Below are positions 17,217 through 25,659 of a DNA stretch of 64,000 nucleotides, in pieces. Position numbers and translations under genes: made by a program. The DNA lies in assembly GCF_003944765.1 (NCBI RefSeq), contig NZ_RWIU01000003.1, positions 124,001 to 188,000 of the forward strand, in the 5' to 3' direction. The notes below the pieces were generated by a model. It saw only the letters and a list, made by a program, of their open reading frames with translations. It made no database searches and was not told the origin of the DNA. Each line of letters begins with the position of its first letter. Position 1 is the stretch's first letter. This DNA is from Hymenobacter perfusus (GTDB taxonomy: Bacteria; Bacteroidota; Bacteroidia; Cytophagales; Hymenobacteraceae).

Positions 17217-19268
17217 CTACTCCTGATCCTTCTTTTTCACCATCGTCAGAATCGTAGCGACGGCTACGGTTTCGCCGGTTTCGTCGGAGACGTCTACCAG
17301 CCAGCGCACGATGCCTTTGGCTACATCCTGCTCGTCGCGCTTTTCCTGGGCTATTTTTTCCTTGACGGTGAGCTTCACGCCGATGGTCATGCCAGGGTAG
17401 ACGGGCTTGGTGAAGCGGCACTCATCGAGGCCGTAGTTGAGCAGCACGGGGCCTTTGCGCGGGTCCACGAACATGCCGGCGGCCTTGCTGAGCACGTAGT
17501 AGCCGTGGGCCACGCGGCCCGTGAACAGCGTGCCATCCAGGGAAGTGGCGTCGACGTGGGCGTAGAAATTGTCGCCCGACACTTGCGCGAAGTTGGTGAT
17601 GTCGGCTTCCGACACGGTGTGGCGGTGGGTGGTGTAGGTCTGGCCGATTTCCAACTCCTCGAAGTAGTGCTGGAAGGGGTGCTTGTCCTTCTCGATCTGC
17701 TTGGCCTTGGGCTGGTACACTTGCGTGATGGCCGTAATCATGCTGGGCGAGCCCTGGATGGCGACGCGCTGCATGAAGTGCTCCACGCCGCGCAAACCGC
17801 CCATTTCCTGGCCGCCGCCGGCCCGGCCGGGGCCGCCGTGCACCAGCAGCGGCAGCGGCGAGCCGTGGCCGGTGCTTTCCTTAGCCACCTCGCCGTTGAG
17901 CACCAGAATCCGGCCGTGGTGCGTGGCGGCCCCCATGACAAACTCGGTGGCAGTGGCGGGGCTGTTGGTGGCCACCGAGCACACCAGCGAGCCGCGGCCC
18001 AGATTGGCCAGCTCAATGGCTTCGCCCACGTTCTTGTAAGGCATCAGCGTGGCTACCGGCCCGAAGGCTTCCAGCTCGTGCGAGTCGGTAAACTTGAACG
18101 GCTCGGAGTTCAGCAGCACAATCGGCGACATGAACGCGCCGGTTTTGCAGTCGCCGCCGATAACCTGCACGTTGTCCAGGTCGCCGTACACGATGGGCGT
18201 GTTCTGGGCTAGGCGCTGCACCTGCTCGCGCACGCGCTTTACCTGGTCGAGGCCGGCCAGGGCGCCCATGCGCACGCCCTCGGCCTGCGGATGGCCCACG
18301 GTGGTTTGGGCCAGGGCTTTGCCCAAGGCAATCTGCACGTCCTCCACCAGATTTTCGGGCACGATGATGCGGCGGATGGCGGTGCATTTCTGCCCGGCTT
18401 TGGCCGTCATTTCCTTGCGTACTTCCTTGATGAACAGGTCAAATTCCACGGTGCCGGGCACGGCGTCGGGGCCCAGCACGGCGGCGTTCAGCGAGTCGGC
18501 CTCCATGTTGAAGGGTACCGATTCGGCCAGAATGCGCGGGTGGCCCTTGAGCTTGCGGCCGGTTTCAGCCGAGCCCGTAAACGTCACGACATCCTGGTAC
18601 GTGACGTGTTCCAGCAGCCCGTGGCCCGAACCGATGACCAGCTGCAGCGCGCCCTCCGGCAGAATGCCCGACCGGATGATTTCGCGCACCACGGCCTCGG
18701 TGAGGTAGGCCGAAGGCACGGCCGGCTTCACGATGGCCGGCATGCCGGCCAGCAGGTTCACGGCAATCTTCTCCAGCATGCCCCAGATAGGGAAGTTGTA
18801 AGCGTTGATGTGGACGGCCACGCCCTCCTTAGGCACCATCAGGTGGTGACCCATGAAGTTGCCGGCCTTGGACAGCGCAATTGGGTCCGACTCGGCGTAG
18901 AACGGCGTATCGGGGAATTTTCGGCGCAGGGAGGCGTTGGCGAACAGGTTGCCGATGCCGCCTTCGATGTCAATCCAGGAGTCGGCGCGGGTGGCACCGC
19001 TGCGGTAGCTGAGGGTGTAGAAGTCCTCTTTTTTGCTGTCGAGGTGCAGGGCCAGGGCCTTGAGCATGCGGCCCCGCTCGTGGAAAGTCATGCGGCGCAG
19101 CACGGGGTTACCCACGCGGCGGCCGTAGTCGAGCATGGCCGCGAAGTCGAGCCCCTCGCCGTCGGCAATGGCTACCACCTCGCCGGTGGAGGCGTCGTAG
19201 AGTTCCTGCTGGTCGCCGGAGCCAGCCGTCCAGCGGCCCAGGGCGTAGTTTTCGAGTAGTTGTGCCAT
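17217..19268 (-). CDS. paaZ: PaaZ: bifunctional oxepin-CoA hydrolase / 3-oxo-5,6-dehydrosuberyl-CoA semialdehyde dehydrogenase
   Basis: The 683-residue protein is a fusion. Residues about 1-520 form an aldehyde dehydrogenase with VTFTGSAETGRKL near the cofactor site and catalytic Cys in KAGQKCTAIRR. Residues about 535-680 form an R-specific MaoC-like hydratase with YFEELEIGQTY, DITNFAQVSGDN (hydratase Asp/His region) and VAHGYYVLS. PaaZ opens the oxepin-CoA ring and oxidises the resulting aldehyde in phenylacetate catabolism. Length matches the known enzyme (about 680 residues). It is separated from paaJ by a 393-bp block of repeats. Confidence 0.95.
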   Translation of the reverse strand: MAQLLENYALGRWTAGSGDQQELYDASTGEVVAIADGEGLDFAAMLDYGRRVGNPVLRRMTFHERGRMLKALALHLDSKKEDFYTLSYRSGATRADSWIDIEGGIGNLFANASLRRKFPDTPFYAESDPIALSKAGNFMGHHLMVPKEGVAVHINAYNFPIWGMLEKIAVNLLAGMPAIVKPAVPSAYLTEAVVREIIRSGILPEGALQLVIGSGHGLLEHVTYQDVVTFTGSAETGRKLKGHPRILAESVPFNMEADSLNAAVLGPDAVPGTVEFDLFIKEVRKEMTAKAGQKCTAIRRIIVPENLVEDVQIALGKALAQTTVGHPQAEGVRMGALAGLDQVKRVREQVQRLAQNTPIVYGDLDNVQVIGGDCKTGAFMSPIVLLNSEPFKFTDSHELEAFGPVATLMPYKNVGEAIELANLGRGSLVCSVATNSPATATEFVMGAATHHGRILVLNGEVAKESTGHGSPLPLLVHGGPGRAGGGQEMGGLRGVEHFMQRVAIQGSPSMITAITQVYQPKAKQIEKDKHPFQHYFEELEIGQTYTTHRHTVSEADITNFAQVSGDNFYAHVDATSLDGTLFTGRVAHGYYVLSKAAGMFVDPRKGPVLLNYGLDECRFTKPVYPGMTIGVKLTVKEKIAQEKRDEQDVAKGIVRWLVDVSDETGETVAVATILTMVKKKDQE

Positions 19269-19285
19269 TGGTGGATTTGGAGGAC

Positions 19286-19661
19286 CTCACGTTCGCCTCA
19301 CCCCCTAGCCCCCTCTCCAGGGGGAGAGGGGGAACTAGTTTTCTAGCTTTCTAGCTGGGCGGGTTGTGAGGTTGGTGGGTGGGAAGTTTGGGGTGTAGAG
19401 ACGCAATATCTTGCGTCTCGTCGTTGCTGAGGTTGTTTATATACTTTGCCGGTCGTTCAAGGGGGAGACGCGAAGTGTCGCGTCTCTACATCGTGCTTGC
19501 GTTCCGCAAACTAACGCAAACGGCTCTTTCGATTATCGTTCAACGAATCAACCACCCCTAACCCCTCCTTTCCAAGGAGGGGAACTAGCTCTAGAAAACT
19601 AGAAGCTAGTCCCCCCTCTCCTTTTCCGGAGAGGGGGCTAGGGGGTGAGGCGAATGAGAGG
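19286..19661. repeat. Nested inverted repeats (family B1 enclosing family C1), paaJ/paaZ gap
   Basis: This 393-bp gap has no gene. Its outer parts are family B: CTCACCCCCTAGCCCCCTCT plus GGGGGAACTAG at the left (about 19297-19345) and the complementary CTAGTCCCCCCTCTCC...GGGGGCTAGGGGGTGAGGCG at the right (about 19603-19652). Inside are two GTAGAGACGC...GCGTCTC units (19395-19419 and 19464-19489) in inverted order (family C). Confidence 0.85.
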
Positions 19662-20867
19662 TTACGCCCGTTCCAGCACTACCGCGTAGCCCTGGCCCAC
19701 GCCGATGCACATGGTCACGAGGGCGTAGCGCTTGTGCTGGCGGTGCAGCTCGCGGGCGGCGGCGTTGAGGATGCGGGCGCCGCTCATGCCCAGCGGGTGG
19801 CCCAAGGCAATGGCGCCGCCGTTGGGGTTCACGCGCGGGTCATTGTCGGCGAGGTGCAGGGCGCGCAGGCAGGCCAGGCTTTGGGCGGCGAAGGCCTCGT
19901 TCAGCTCGATTACGTCGATGTAGTTGAGGGTGAGGCCGGCGCGTTGCAGAGCCTGCTGACTGGCTGGCACCGGCCCGATGCCCATGATGCGCGGCTCCAC
20001 GCCGGCCACGCCCATGCTCACAATGCGGGCCAGCGGCGTGAGGTTATGCTGCTTGATGCCGGCTTCCGAGGCCAGCAGCAGGGCTGCCGCGCCGTCGTTG
20101 AGGCCGGAGGCGTTACCGGCCGTGACGGTGCCGGTTTTACGGAACGCCGGGCGCAGCTTGCCGAGGCCTTCGAGGCTGGTGTCGGGCTTCAGGAACTCAT
20201 CTTCGGCGAAAAGCAGCGGCTCGCCCTTGCGCTGCGGGATGGGCACCGGCGCAATTTCCTCGGCCAGGCGGCCGGCCTGCTGGGCGGCGGCGGCTTTCTG
20301 CTGCGAGTGTAGCGCAAACTGGTCCTGGTCGTCGCGGCTGATGTGGTACTGGTCCACCAGGTTTTCGGCGGTTTCACCCATGGCGTCAGTGCCGTAGAGG
20401 GCCTGTAGCTGGGGGTTGATGAAGCGCCAGCCGAAGCTGGAGTCGTACATCTGCGAGTCGGTGCCGAAGCCTTTGCTGGGCTTGGATACCACCAGCGGGG
20501 CGCGGGTCATGTTTTCCACCCCACCCGAAATGAACAGGTCACCGTCGCCGCTGCGGATGGCGCGGGCGGCGGCAATGCTGGCCGAGAGGCCGGAGGCACA
20601 GAGGCGATTCACGGTTTCGCCGGGCACGGTGGTGGGCATACCGGCCAGTAGCAGCGCCATGCGGGCCACGTTGCGGTTGTCTTCGCCGGCCTGGTTGGCG
20701 CAGCCCAGCAGCACATCGGCCACGGCGGCAGGGTCGAGGCTGGGGTGGCGGCGCAGCAGTTCCCGGATGGCGTGGGCCGCCAGGTCGTCGGGCCGCACGG
20801 CCGCGAGCGTGCCGCCAAAGTTGCCAATGGGCGTCCGGATTCCGTCGATGAGGTAGGCTTGGGTCAT
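19662..20867 (-). CDS. paaJ: PaaJ: beta-ketoadipyl-CoA / 3-oxo-5,6-dehydrosuberyl-CoA thiolase
   Basis: The ATG at 20867 ([19 protein letters not shown]) gives 401 residues, the usual length of PaaJ/PcaF; the longer frame is discarded. Thiolase signatures are complete: nucleophilic Cys in [27 protein letters not shown], the His motif [16 protein letters not shown] and the second Cys in [10 protein letters not shown]. It cleaves acetyl-CoA from the C8 and C6 3-oxoacyl-CoA intermediates of phenylacetate breakdown. Its location between paaI and paaZ supports the assignment over other thiolases. Confidence 0.94.
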   Translation of the reverse strand: MTQAYLIDGIRTPIGNFGGTLAAVRPDDLAAHAIRELLRRHPSLDPAAVADVLLGCANQAGEDNRNVARMALLLAGMPTTVPGETVNRLCASGLSASIAAARAIRSGDGDLFISGGVENMTRAPLVVSKPSKGFGTDSQMYDSSFGWRFINPQLQALYGTDAMGETAENLVDQYHISRDDQDQFALHSQQKAAAAQQAGRLAEEIAPVPIPQRKGEPLLFAEDEFLKPDTSLEGLGKLRPAFRKTGTVTAGNASGLNDGAAALLLASEAGIKQHNLTPLARIVSMGVAGVEPRIMGIGPVPASQQALQRAGLTLNYIDVIELNEAFAAQSLACLRALHLADNDPRVNPNGGAIALGHPLGMSGARILNAAARELHRQHKRYALVTMCIGVGQGYAVVLERA

Positions 20868-20900
20868 GGGGTGGGTGGTGGTGATGATTGGGTCAGGAAA

Positions 20901-21001
20901 GAACGTCATGCTGAGCTTGCCGAAGCATCTCGCGTGCTGACGTTGGATTACTGTGGCAACGTCAGCACGCGAGATGCTTCGGCAAGCTCAGCATGACGTT
21001 C
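20901..21001. repeat. Family A inverted repeat, copy A2 (paaI/paaJ gap)
   Basis: The two 45-base arms, 20901-20945 and 20957-21001, are perfect reverse complements around an 11-base loop. The core is GTCATGCTGAGCTTGCCGAA, as in copy A1. Confidence 0.95.
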
Positions 21002-21009
21002 TACTTGCT

Positions 21010-21456
21010 TCACAGCACCTCCGTACTCGTCCGGTAGGCGGTGCCTTTGAACAGGGCCAGCGGGGTGCCGTGCTGGTTGGTGAGGCGCAGCTGGTACACC
21101 CCGATTTTGTGCTTGAGGCTTTCCTCGCGGGCTTCCACGGTGATGAGGTCGTCGGGGCGGCCGGGTTCGAGGAAGTCGATGGTGGCACTGAGGGCCACGC
21201 TCTGGCGGCCGTGGCTGTTGCAGGCGAAGGCAAAGGCCGAATCGGCGGCGGCGAAGGCCACGCCGCCGTGCAGGATGCCGAAGCCGTTGAGCATCTCGGG
21301 GCGCACCCGAAACTGCAGGCGGCAGTAGCCGGGGCCCATTTCCTGCACTTCCAGCCCCAGCCAGTGGCTGAAGGCGTCGTGCTGCAGCATCTGGTCTTTC
21401 ACAGCTTCGGCGCGAACCACGGCGGCGCTAGCGGGCGGTTGGCTCATACTGGGCAA
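21010..21456 (-). CDS. paaI: PaaI: hydroxyphenylacetyl-CoA thioesterase
   Basis: The 148-residue hot-dog-fold protein (an alternative ATG lies three codons in, at 21447) has the PaaI signature NGFGILHGGVAFAAADSAFA, with the catalytic region HGG and Asp, and the length typical of the family. It releases CoA from dead-end phenylacetyl-CoA derivatives, preventing CoA depletion when the pathway stalls. It overlaps the 3' end of paaH by 20-29 bp, so the two are translationally coupled. Confidence 0.93.
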   Translation of the reverse strand: MPSMSQPPASAAVVRAEAVKDQMLQHDAFSHWLGLEVQEMGPGYCRLQFRVRPEMLNGFGILHGGVAFAAADSAFAFACNSHGRQSVALSATIDFLEPGRPDDLITVEAREESLKHKIGVYQLRLTNQHGTPLALFKGTAYRTSTEVL

Positions 21457-22603
21457 ACGTGTGGCCGGCCCGGACCAGGCGACGCAGCAGCGGGCTGGCG
21501 CGGTAGCGGTCCTCGTGGTAGTCGGCGTAGAGGTCGTCGAGGGTGGTCAGTACGTTCGGCAAACCCAGCTCGTCGGCCCAGGCCAGCAGGCCTTTAGGGT
21601 AGTTGACGCCCTTGGTCATGGCCAGCTCCAGGTCCTGGCGGGAAGCTACATTGAAGGCCAGCGCGTCGGCGGCTTCGTTGATGAGCATGGCCAGCACGCG
21701 CTGCACGATCTGGCGGCCCAGAGCCTCGTCGCGCGTAGGCTCGGGCGGGGTGGCGCCGGGGCGGTAGTCGTAGAAACCGCGGCCCGATTTGCGGCCGTAG
21801 TAGCCGGCCTCGAACAGACGTTTCTGGGTGAAGCTGGGCTTGTAGCGCGGGTCGAAGAAGAACGAAGTGAACACCGACTCCGTGACGCGGTAATTCACGT
21901 CGTGGCCGATGAAATCCATCAGCGCAAACGGCCCCATGCGGAAGCCGCCCAGCTCGGTCAGTGCCCAGTCGATGGTCGCCATATCGGCCACGCCTTCTTC
22001 CAGCAGCCGGATGGCCTCGCCGTAGAAAGGCCGCGCCACGCGGTTCACGATGAAGCCCGGCGTGTCTTTCACCAGCACCGGCAGCTTGCTCCAGCTCTGC
22101 ACCAGCTGGCGGATTTCCTCGGCCAGCCCGGCGCGGGTCTGCACCGCCGGAATGATTTCCACCAGCTGCATCAGCGGGGCCGGGTTGAAGAAGTGGATGC
22201 CGATAAACCGCTCGGGGTGCTGGCAGGCCGCCGCAATGCTGGCAATCGACAGCGAGGACGTGTTGGAGGCCAGCACGCAGGTTTCCGACACCACCAGCTC
22301 CACTTCCCGGAACAGTTGCTGCTTCACGCCCAGGTCTTCCACAATGGCTTCCAGCACCAGCCCGCAGTCAGCAAACAGGTTGATGTCGGTGGTGGGCAGC
22401 ACGCGGGCCGCGGCGGCTTCGGCAGCCTCCGGGGTGATTTTACCTTTCTCCGTGAGCTTCTGCAGGCTGCCCTGGATGCCGGCTACGGCCCGCTCCAGCG
22501 CGGCCGTGTTCTGGTCGAGCAGGCGCACCGAGTGGCCGGCCTGGGCCACCACCTGCGCAATCCCCGCCCCCATAGCCCCGCTCCCGATAATTCCGATGGT
22601 CAT
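21428..22603 (-). CDS. paaH: PaaH: 3-hydroxyadipyl-CoA dehydrogenase
   Basis: The 391-residue protein begins with an NAD-binding Rossmann motif (IIGSGAMGAGIAQVVAQAGH). It contains the 3HCDH signature region IHFFNPAPLMQLVEIIPA and a C-terminal 3HCDH domain (about 190-285), with a second short repeat towards residues 300-385 (EAADALAFNVASRQDLELAM). It oxidises 3-hydroxyadipyl-CoA to 3-oxoadipyl-CoA, the substrate for PaaJ. It is the first gene of the overlapping paaH-paaI pair. Length is shorter than the roughly 475-510 residues of Gram-negative PaaH but usual for one-domain 3HCDH enzymes with an extra tail. Confidence 0.92.
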   Translation of the reverse strand: MTIGIIGSGAMGAGIAQVVAQAGHSVRLLDQNTAALERAVAGIQGSLQKLTEKGKITPEAAEAAAARVLPTTDINLFADCGLVLEAIVEDLGVKQQLFREVELVVSETCVLASNTSSLSIASIAAACQHPERFIGIHFFNPAPLMQLVEIIPAVQTRAGLAEEIRQLVQSWSKLPVLVKDTPGFIVNRVARPFYGEAIRLLEEGVADMATIDWALTELGGFRMGPFALMDFIGHDVNYRVTESVFTSFFFDPRYKPSFTQKRLFEAGYYGRKSGRGFYDYRPGATPPEPTRDEALGRQIVQRVLAMLINEAADALAFNVASRQDLELAMTKGVNYPKGLLAWADELGLPNVLTTLDDLYADYHEDRYRASPLLRRLVRAGHTFAQYEPTAR

Positions 22604-22636
22604 TCTTTTAGTGCTTAGTGCCTAGTGCTTAGGTGA

Positions 22637-22745
22637 ACGGCGTAGAGACGCAATATTTTGCGTCTCGTCGTTGAACGGCCCGGAACCGTGGGGGCTTAAC
22701 AACATCAGCAATGATGAGACGCAAAATATTGCGTCTCTACGCCGT
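22637..22745. repeat. Family C inverted repeat, copy C2 (paaG/paaH gap)
   Basis: ACGGCGTAGAGACGCAATAT with the following TTTGCGTCTC at the left is mirrored by GAGACGCAAAATATTGCG and TCTCTACGCCGT at the right. A short AGTGCTTAGTGCCTAGTGCT track (family D-like) sits just before it at 22608-22633. Confidence 0.85.
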
Positions 22746-22757
22746 ACAATACTTGTT

Positions 22758-23537
22758 CTACTGCCCCGTAAACGTCGGCTGGCGCTTTTCCATGAAGGCC
22801 GACACGCCCTCTTTGTAGTCGGCGGTGCTGCCGGCGCGGAGCTGGTAGTCGGCTTCGGCGCGGAGTTGCTGGGTGAGGGTGTTGGAGAAGGTGCCGTTGA
22901 GCAGCTGCTTGGTGTAGGCGAGGCCCTTGGTGGGCATGGCAGCCAGCTTGCGGGTCAGGGCATCTACTTCGGCGTCGAACTGGTCGTCGGCAAACGTCTT
23001 GTAGATCATGCCCATCTGCATGGCTTCCGGGGCCGATACCTTGTCGCCGGTCATCATCAAAGCCGTGGCGCGCTGCAAACCCACAAGGCGGGGCAGGAAG
23101 TAGGTGCCGGCGCTGTCCGGAATCAGCCCGATTTTGCTGAACGCCTGAATGAACGAGGCCGACTCGCGGGCCACCACAATGTCGCAGGCCAGAGCCAGGT
23201 TGGCCCCCGCGCCGGCGGCCACGCCGTTCACGGCCGCCACTACCGGCTTGTCCAGGGCCCGAATCAGCTCCACGATGGGGTTGTAGAGCTGCTCCACAAT
23301 CTCGGCCACTTCGGGGCTGTCGGGGCCGGTGATTTCCGCCAGGTCCTGGCCGGCGCAGAAGGCTTTGCCGGTGCCTGTGAGCAGCACAGCGCGCACCTCG
23401 GGGTTCTGCTGGCACTCGCGCAGCCGCTGCTGCAAGGCCAGCGCCACTTCCTTGTTGACGCTGTTGAACACCTGCGGCCGGTTGAAGCGGATGGTAGCCA
23501 CGCCGGCTTCGAGGGAGAAGAGTAGGGAGTCGTTCAT
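22758..23537 (-). CDS. paaG: PaaG: 1,2-epoxyphenylacetyl-CoA isomerase (ring 1,2-epoxide to oxepin)
   Basis: The ATG at 23537 (MNDSLLFSLEAGVATIRFNR) gives 259 residues. This crotonase-family protein resembles E. coli PaaG over its whole length: LLTGTGKAFCAGQDL, VNGVAAGAGANLALACDIVV, AFSKIGLIPDSAGTYFLPR with the catalytic Asp, and the C-terminal ADYKEGVSAFMEKRQPTFTG. It converts the epoxide made by PaaABCE to oxepin-CoA, which PaaZ then opens. It is flanked by repeats of families B and C. Confidence 0.95.
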   Translation of the reverse strand: MNDSLLFSLEAGVATIRFNRPQVFNSVNKEVALALQQRLRECQQNPEVRAVLLTGTGKAFCAGQDLAEITGPDSPEVAEIVEQLYNPIVELIRALDKPVVAAVNGVAAGAGANLALACDIVVARESASFIQAFSKIGLIPDSAGTYFLPRLVGLQRATALMMTGDKVSAPEAMQMGMIYKTFADDQFDAEVDALTRKLAAMPTKGLAYTKQLLNGTFSNTLTQQLRAEADYQLRAGSTADYKEGVSAFMEKRQPTFTGQ

Positions 23538-23542
23538 GTTGA

Positions 23543-23726
23543 GCCTCACGGTTGCCTCACCCCCTAGCCCCCTCTCCGGTGGAGAGGGGGAACTAGCTTT
23601 CTAGCATTTTAGAGCTAGTGTTTACTTGAGGTAAGGGTAGTGAGTGGATTTAGAGTTAGAAAGAGCTAGATACTAGTTCCCCCTCTCCACCGGAGAGGGG
23701 GCTAGGGGGTGAGGCAACCGTGAGGC
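23543..23726. repeat. Family B inverted repeat, copy B2 (paaD/paaG gap)
   Basis: GCCTCACGGTTGCCTCACCC at the left end (23543 on) is exactly mirrored at the right end, to 23726. Each arm also contains an internal small hairpin, CCCCCTCTCC/GGAGAGGGGG, so the RNA could fold as a cruciform-like structure. The right end stops two bases before paaD's last codon. Confidence 0.92.
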
Positions 23727-23727
23727 C

Positions 23728-24243
23728 TTAAGCGTGGCACTTGAAGTAGTCGAAGGGCTCCAGGCAGTCGTCGCACTGGTAGTGGGCTTTGCAGGCGGTG
23801 GAGCCGAACTGGCTGACCAAATGGGTGTGGGTGGACTTGCAGAGCGGGCAGCGCACGGCCGTATCAGCCCCGAACAGGTTGAGGACGTGGCCGGTGGCGG
23901 TTCCGTCTACGGGCGGGGCAATGCCGTAGTCTTCCAACTTCTGACGGCCGGCCTGGCTCATCCAGTCGGTGGTCCAGGCGGGGCTGAGCTGGTTGTGGAT
24001 GTGTACCTGCGTGAGGCCCTCAGCCAGCAGCCGCAGCCGGATTTCGGTGGCAATGGTGTTCATGGCCGGGCAGCCCGAGTAGGTGGGCGTGATGGTGACG
24101 TGCACCTGCTCGCCCTCCAACCGCACCCCGCGCACAATGCCCAGATCCAGGATGCTGAGCACCGGCACCTCAGGGTCGGAAACCTCTTCCAGCAGCTGCC
24201 AGATGTGCGCTTCGGTGGGCATTACGTGGGGTTGGTGGGGCAT
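23728..24243 (-). CDS. paaD: PaaD: phenylacetyl-CoA epoxidase assembly/subunit D (MIP18/DUF59 plus zinc ribbon)
   Basis: This protein is 171 residues, or 164 from the internal ATG at 24222 (MPTEAHIWQLLEEVSDPEVP). The N-terminal DUF59/MIP18 domain has SDPEVPVLSILDLGIVRGV and the Cys-containing TPTYSGCPAMNTI. The C-terminal zinc ribbon has four Cys: CPLCKS, then CKAHYQCDDC. In E. coli PaaD is needed for epoxidase activity, probably in Fe-S cluster maturation. It lies between paaC and paaG in the cluster. Confidence 0.93.
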   Translation of the reverse strand: MPHQPHVMPTEAHIWQLLEEVSDPEVPVLSILDLGIVRGVRLEGEQVHVTITPTYSGCPAMNTIATEIRLRLLAEGLTQVHIHNQLSPAWTTDWMSQAGRQKLEDYGIAPPVDGTATGHVLNLFGADTAVRCPLCKSTHTHLVSQFGSTACKAHYQCDDCLEPFDYFKCHA

Positions 24244-24261
24244 ATGGGATAAAGATCAGAA

Positions 24262-24372
24262 CGTCATGCTGAGCGGAGGCGAAGTCGAAGCATCTCTACT
24301 GCTTAGTTCTCACGACTGAGTTAGTCAACGGTAGAGATGCTTCGACTCCGCTCCGCTGCGCTCAGCATGACG
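24262..24372. repeat. Family A inverted repeat, copy A3 (paaC/paaD gap)
   Basis: Outer arms CGTCATGCTGAGCGGAGG... and ...GCTCAGCATGACG pair, as do the inner GTCGAAGCATCTCTAC and GTAGAGATGCTTCGAC. The arms carry unequal inserts, so this copy is less perfect than A2 or A5. Confidence 0.85.
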
Positions 24373-24383
24373 GGCTAGTTAGT

Positions 24384-25184
24384 CTACCACTGCATGCCCG
24401 GATAAGTCCGCTGCATGTATTGGAGCTCGGCCAGCAGGTAGCCAAGGTGCTCGGAGTGGCGGCCGTCTTTGCCGCCTTGCTGGGCAAACACGTTTTCCGG
24501 TACGGGCAGGGTGGCTTCCTCGAATACGCGCGCGACGTGGGCGTTTATCTGCTGCTGCAAAGCGGCGTAGTCGGGCACGAGGCCGGCGGCTTGCAGGGTT
24601 TGCTCGGTGGCGGTGGGCATGGTCAGCTCGCCGCCGAAGCGCCACAGGTTGCGGATGGCCTTCTCGATGCGCCGTCGGCTTTCGTCGGTACCGTCGCCGA
24701 GGCGAATCAGCCACTCCGAGCTCCACTTGATGTGGTAAGCCGCCTCCTTCACCGATTTCTCGGCAATGGCTGCCAAGTGCGCGTCGGGGCCCTGCTGGAG
24801 CTGGAGCAGCAGGTGGTAGTGGAAGGCATCGTACAGGAACTGCCGCACGATGGTGTGGGCGAAATCCTGGTTGGGCTGCTCCACCAGCAGCGGGTTGCGG
24901 TACTCCACGGCGGGCCGCAGGTAAGCCAGGTCGTCCTCGGTGCGGCCCTGGCCTTCCAGCTCGGCGGCGTACTGGTAGTAGCTGCGGGCCTCGCCCAGCA
25001 GATCCAGCGCAATGTTGGCCATAGCCAGATCCTGCTCCAGAATGGGGCCGTGGCCGCACCACTCGCTCAGGCGGTGGGCCAGAATCAGGCTGGTATCGGC
25101 CAGCTGCAGCACGAAGGGCAGCATCTTACGCTGGGTTTCGGTGACAGTAGCCAGGGCCGGCGTGGGCGTGAAGTCGTCCGTCAT
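24384..25184 (-). CDS. paaC: PaaC: phenylacetyl-CoA epoxidase structural subunit
   Basis: The 266-residue all-helical ferritin-like protein matches PaaC: LQLADTSLILAHRLSEWCGHGP near residues 26-47, IALDLLGEARSYYQYA, DFAHTIVRQFLYDAFHYHLL and EAAYHIKWSSEWLIRLGDGT. PaaC pairs with PaaA to form the catalytic core but lacks a working diiron centre itself. Its ATG is 3 bp after the paaB stop, a tight operon junction. Confidence 0.95.
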   Translation of the reverse strand: MTDDFTPTPALATVTETQRKMLPFVLQLADTSLILAHRLSEWCGHGPILEQDLAMANIALDLLGEARSYYQYAAELEGQGRTEDDLAYLRPAVEYRNPLLVEQPNQDFAHTIVRQFLYDAFHYHLLLQLQQGPDAHLAAIAEKSVKEAAYHIKWSSEWLIRLGDGTDESRRRIEKAIRNLWRFGGELTMPTATEQTLQAAGLVPDYAALQQQINAHVARVFEEATLPVPENVFAQQGGKDGRHSEHLGYLLAELQYMQRTYPGMQW

Positions 25185-25187
25185 CGG

Positions 25188-25475
25188 TTACATGTGCTTG
25201 ATGGAATCCGGCACCTGATAGAAGGTCGGATGGCGGTAGATTTTGTCGTTGGCGGGCTCGTAGAAGGCGGCCGCGTCGTCGGGGTTGGAGGCGTGTACGT
25301 GCGTGCTTTCCACCACCCAGATGCTCACGCCTTCGAGGCGGCGCGTGTACACGTCGCGGGCGTTCTGGATGGCCATGGTGGCGTCGGCAGCGTGGAGGCT
25401 GCCCACGTGCTTATGGTCGAGGCCCTGTTTGCTGCGGATGAAAACTTCCCACAGCGGCCATTCTTGTTGCGTCAT
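25188..25475 (-). CDS. paaB: PaaB: phenylacetyl-CoA epoxidase small subunit
   Basis: The 95-residue protein has the typical PaaB sequence: WPLWEVFIRSKQGLDHKHVG at the start, LHAADATMAIQNARDVYTRR in the middle, and YEPANDKIYRHPTFYQVPD at the end. PaaB bridges PaaA/PaaC heterodimers. Length equals that of characterised PaaB. It is directly upstream of paaC and 185 bp downstream of paaA, that gap being filled by a family B repeat. Confidence 0.95.
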   Translation of the reverse strand: MTQQEWPLWEVFIRSKQGLDHKHVGSLHAADATMAIQNARDVYTRRLEGVSIWVVESTHVHASNPDDAAAFYEPANDKIYRHPTFYQVPDSIKHM

Positions 25476-25492
25476 ACGATGCGCCTCACGTT

Positions 25493-25655
25493 CGCCTCAC
25501 CCCCTAGCCCCCTCTCCGAAAAGGAGAGGGGGAACTAGCTTTCTAGTTTCCTAGAGCAGTTTTCAGGGTAGACGGAGTGAGGATATTTTAAGGTTAGAAA
25601 AACTAGAAGCTAGTCCCCCCTCTCCTTTTCGGAGAGGGGGCTAGGGGGTGAGGCG
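25493..25655. repeat. Family B inverted repeat, copy B3 (paaA/paaB gap)
   Basis: TTCGCCTCACCCCCTAGCCC and a CCCTCTCC/GGAGAGGG hairpin at the left are mirrored by a GGAGAGGG hairpin and GGGCTAGGGGGTGAGGCG at the right. The same unit occurs at 19286-19661 and 23543-23726. Confidence 0.9.
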
Positions 25656-25659
25656 ACGC

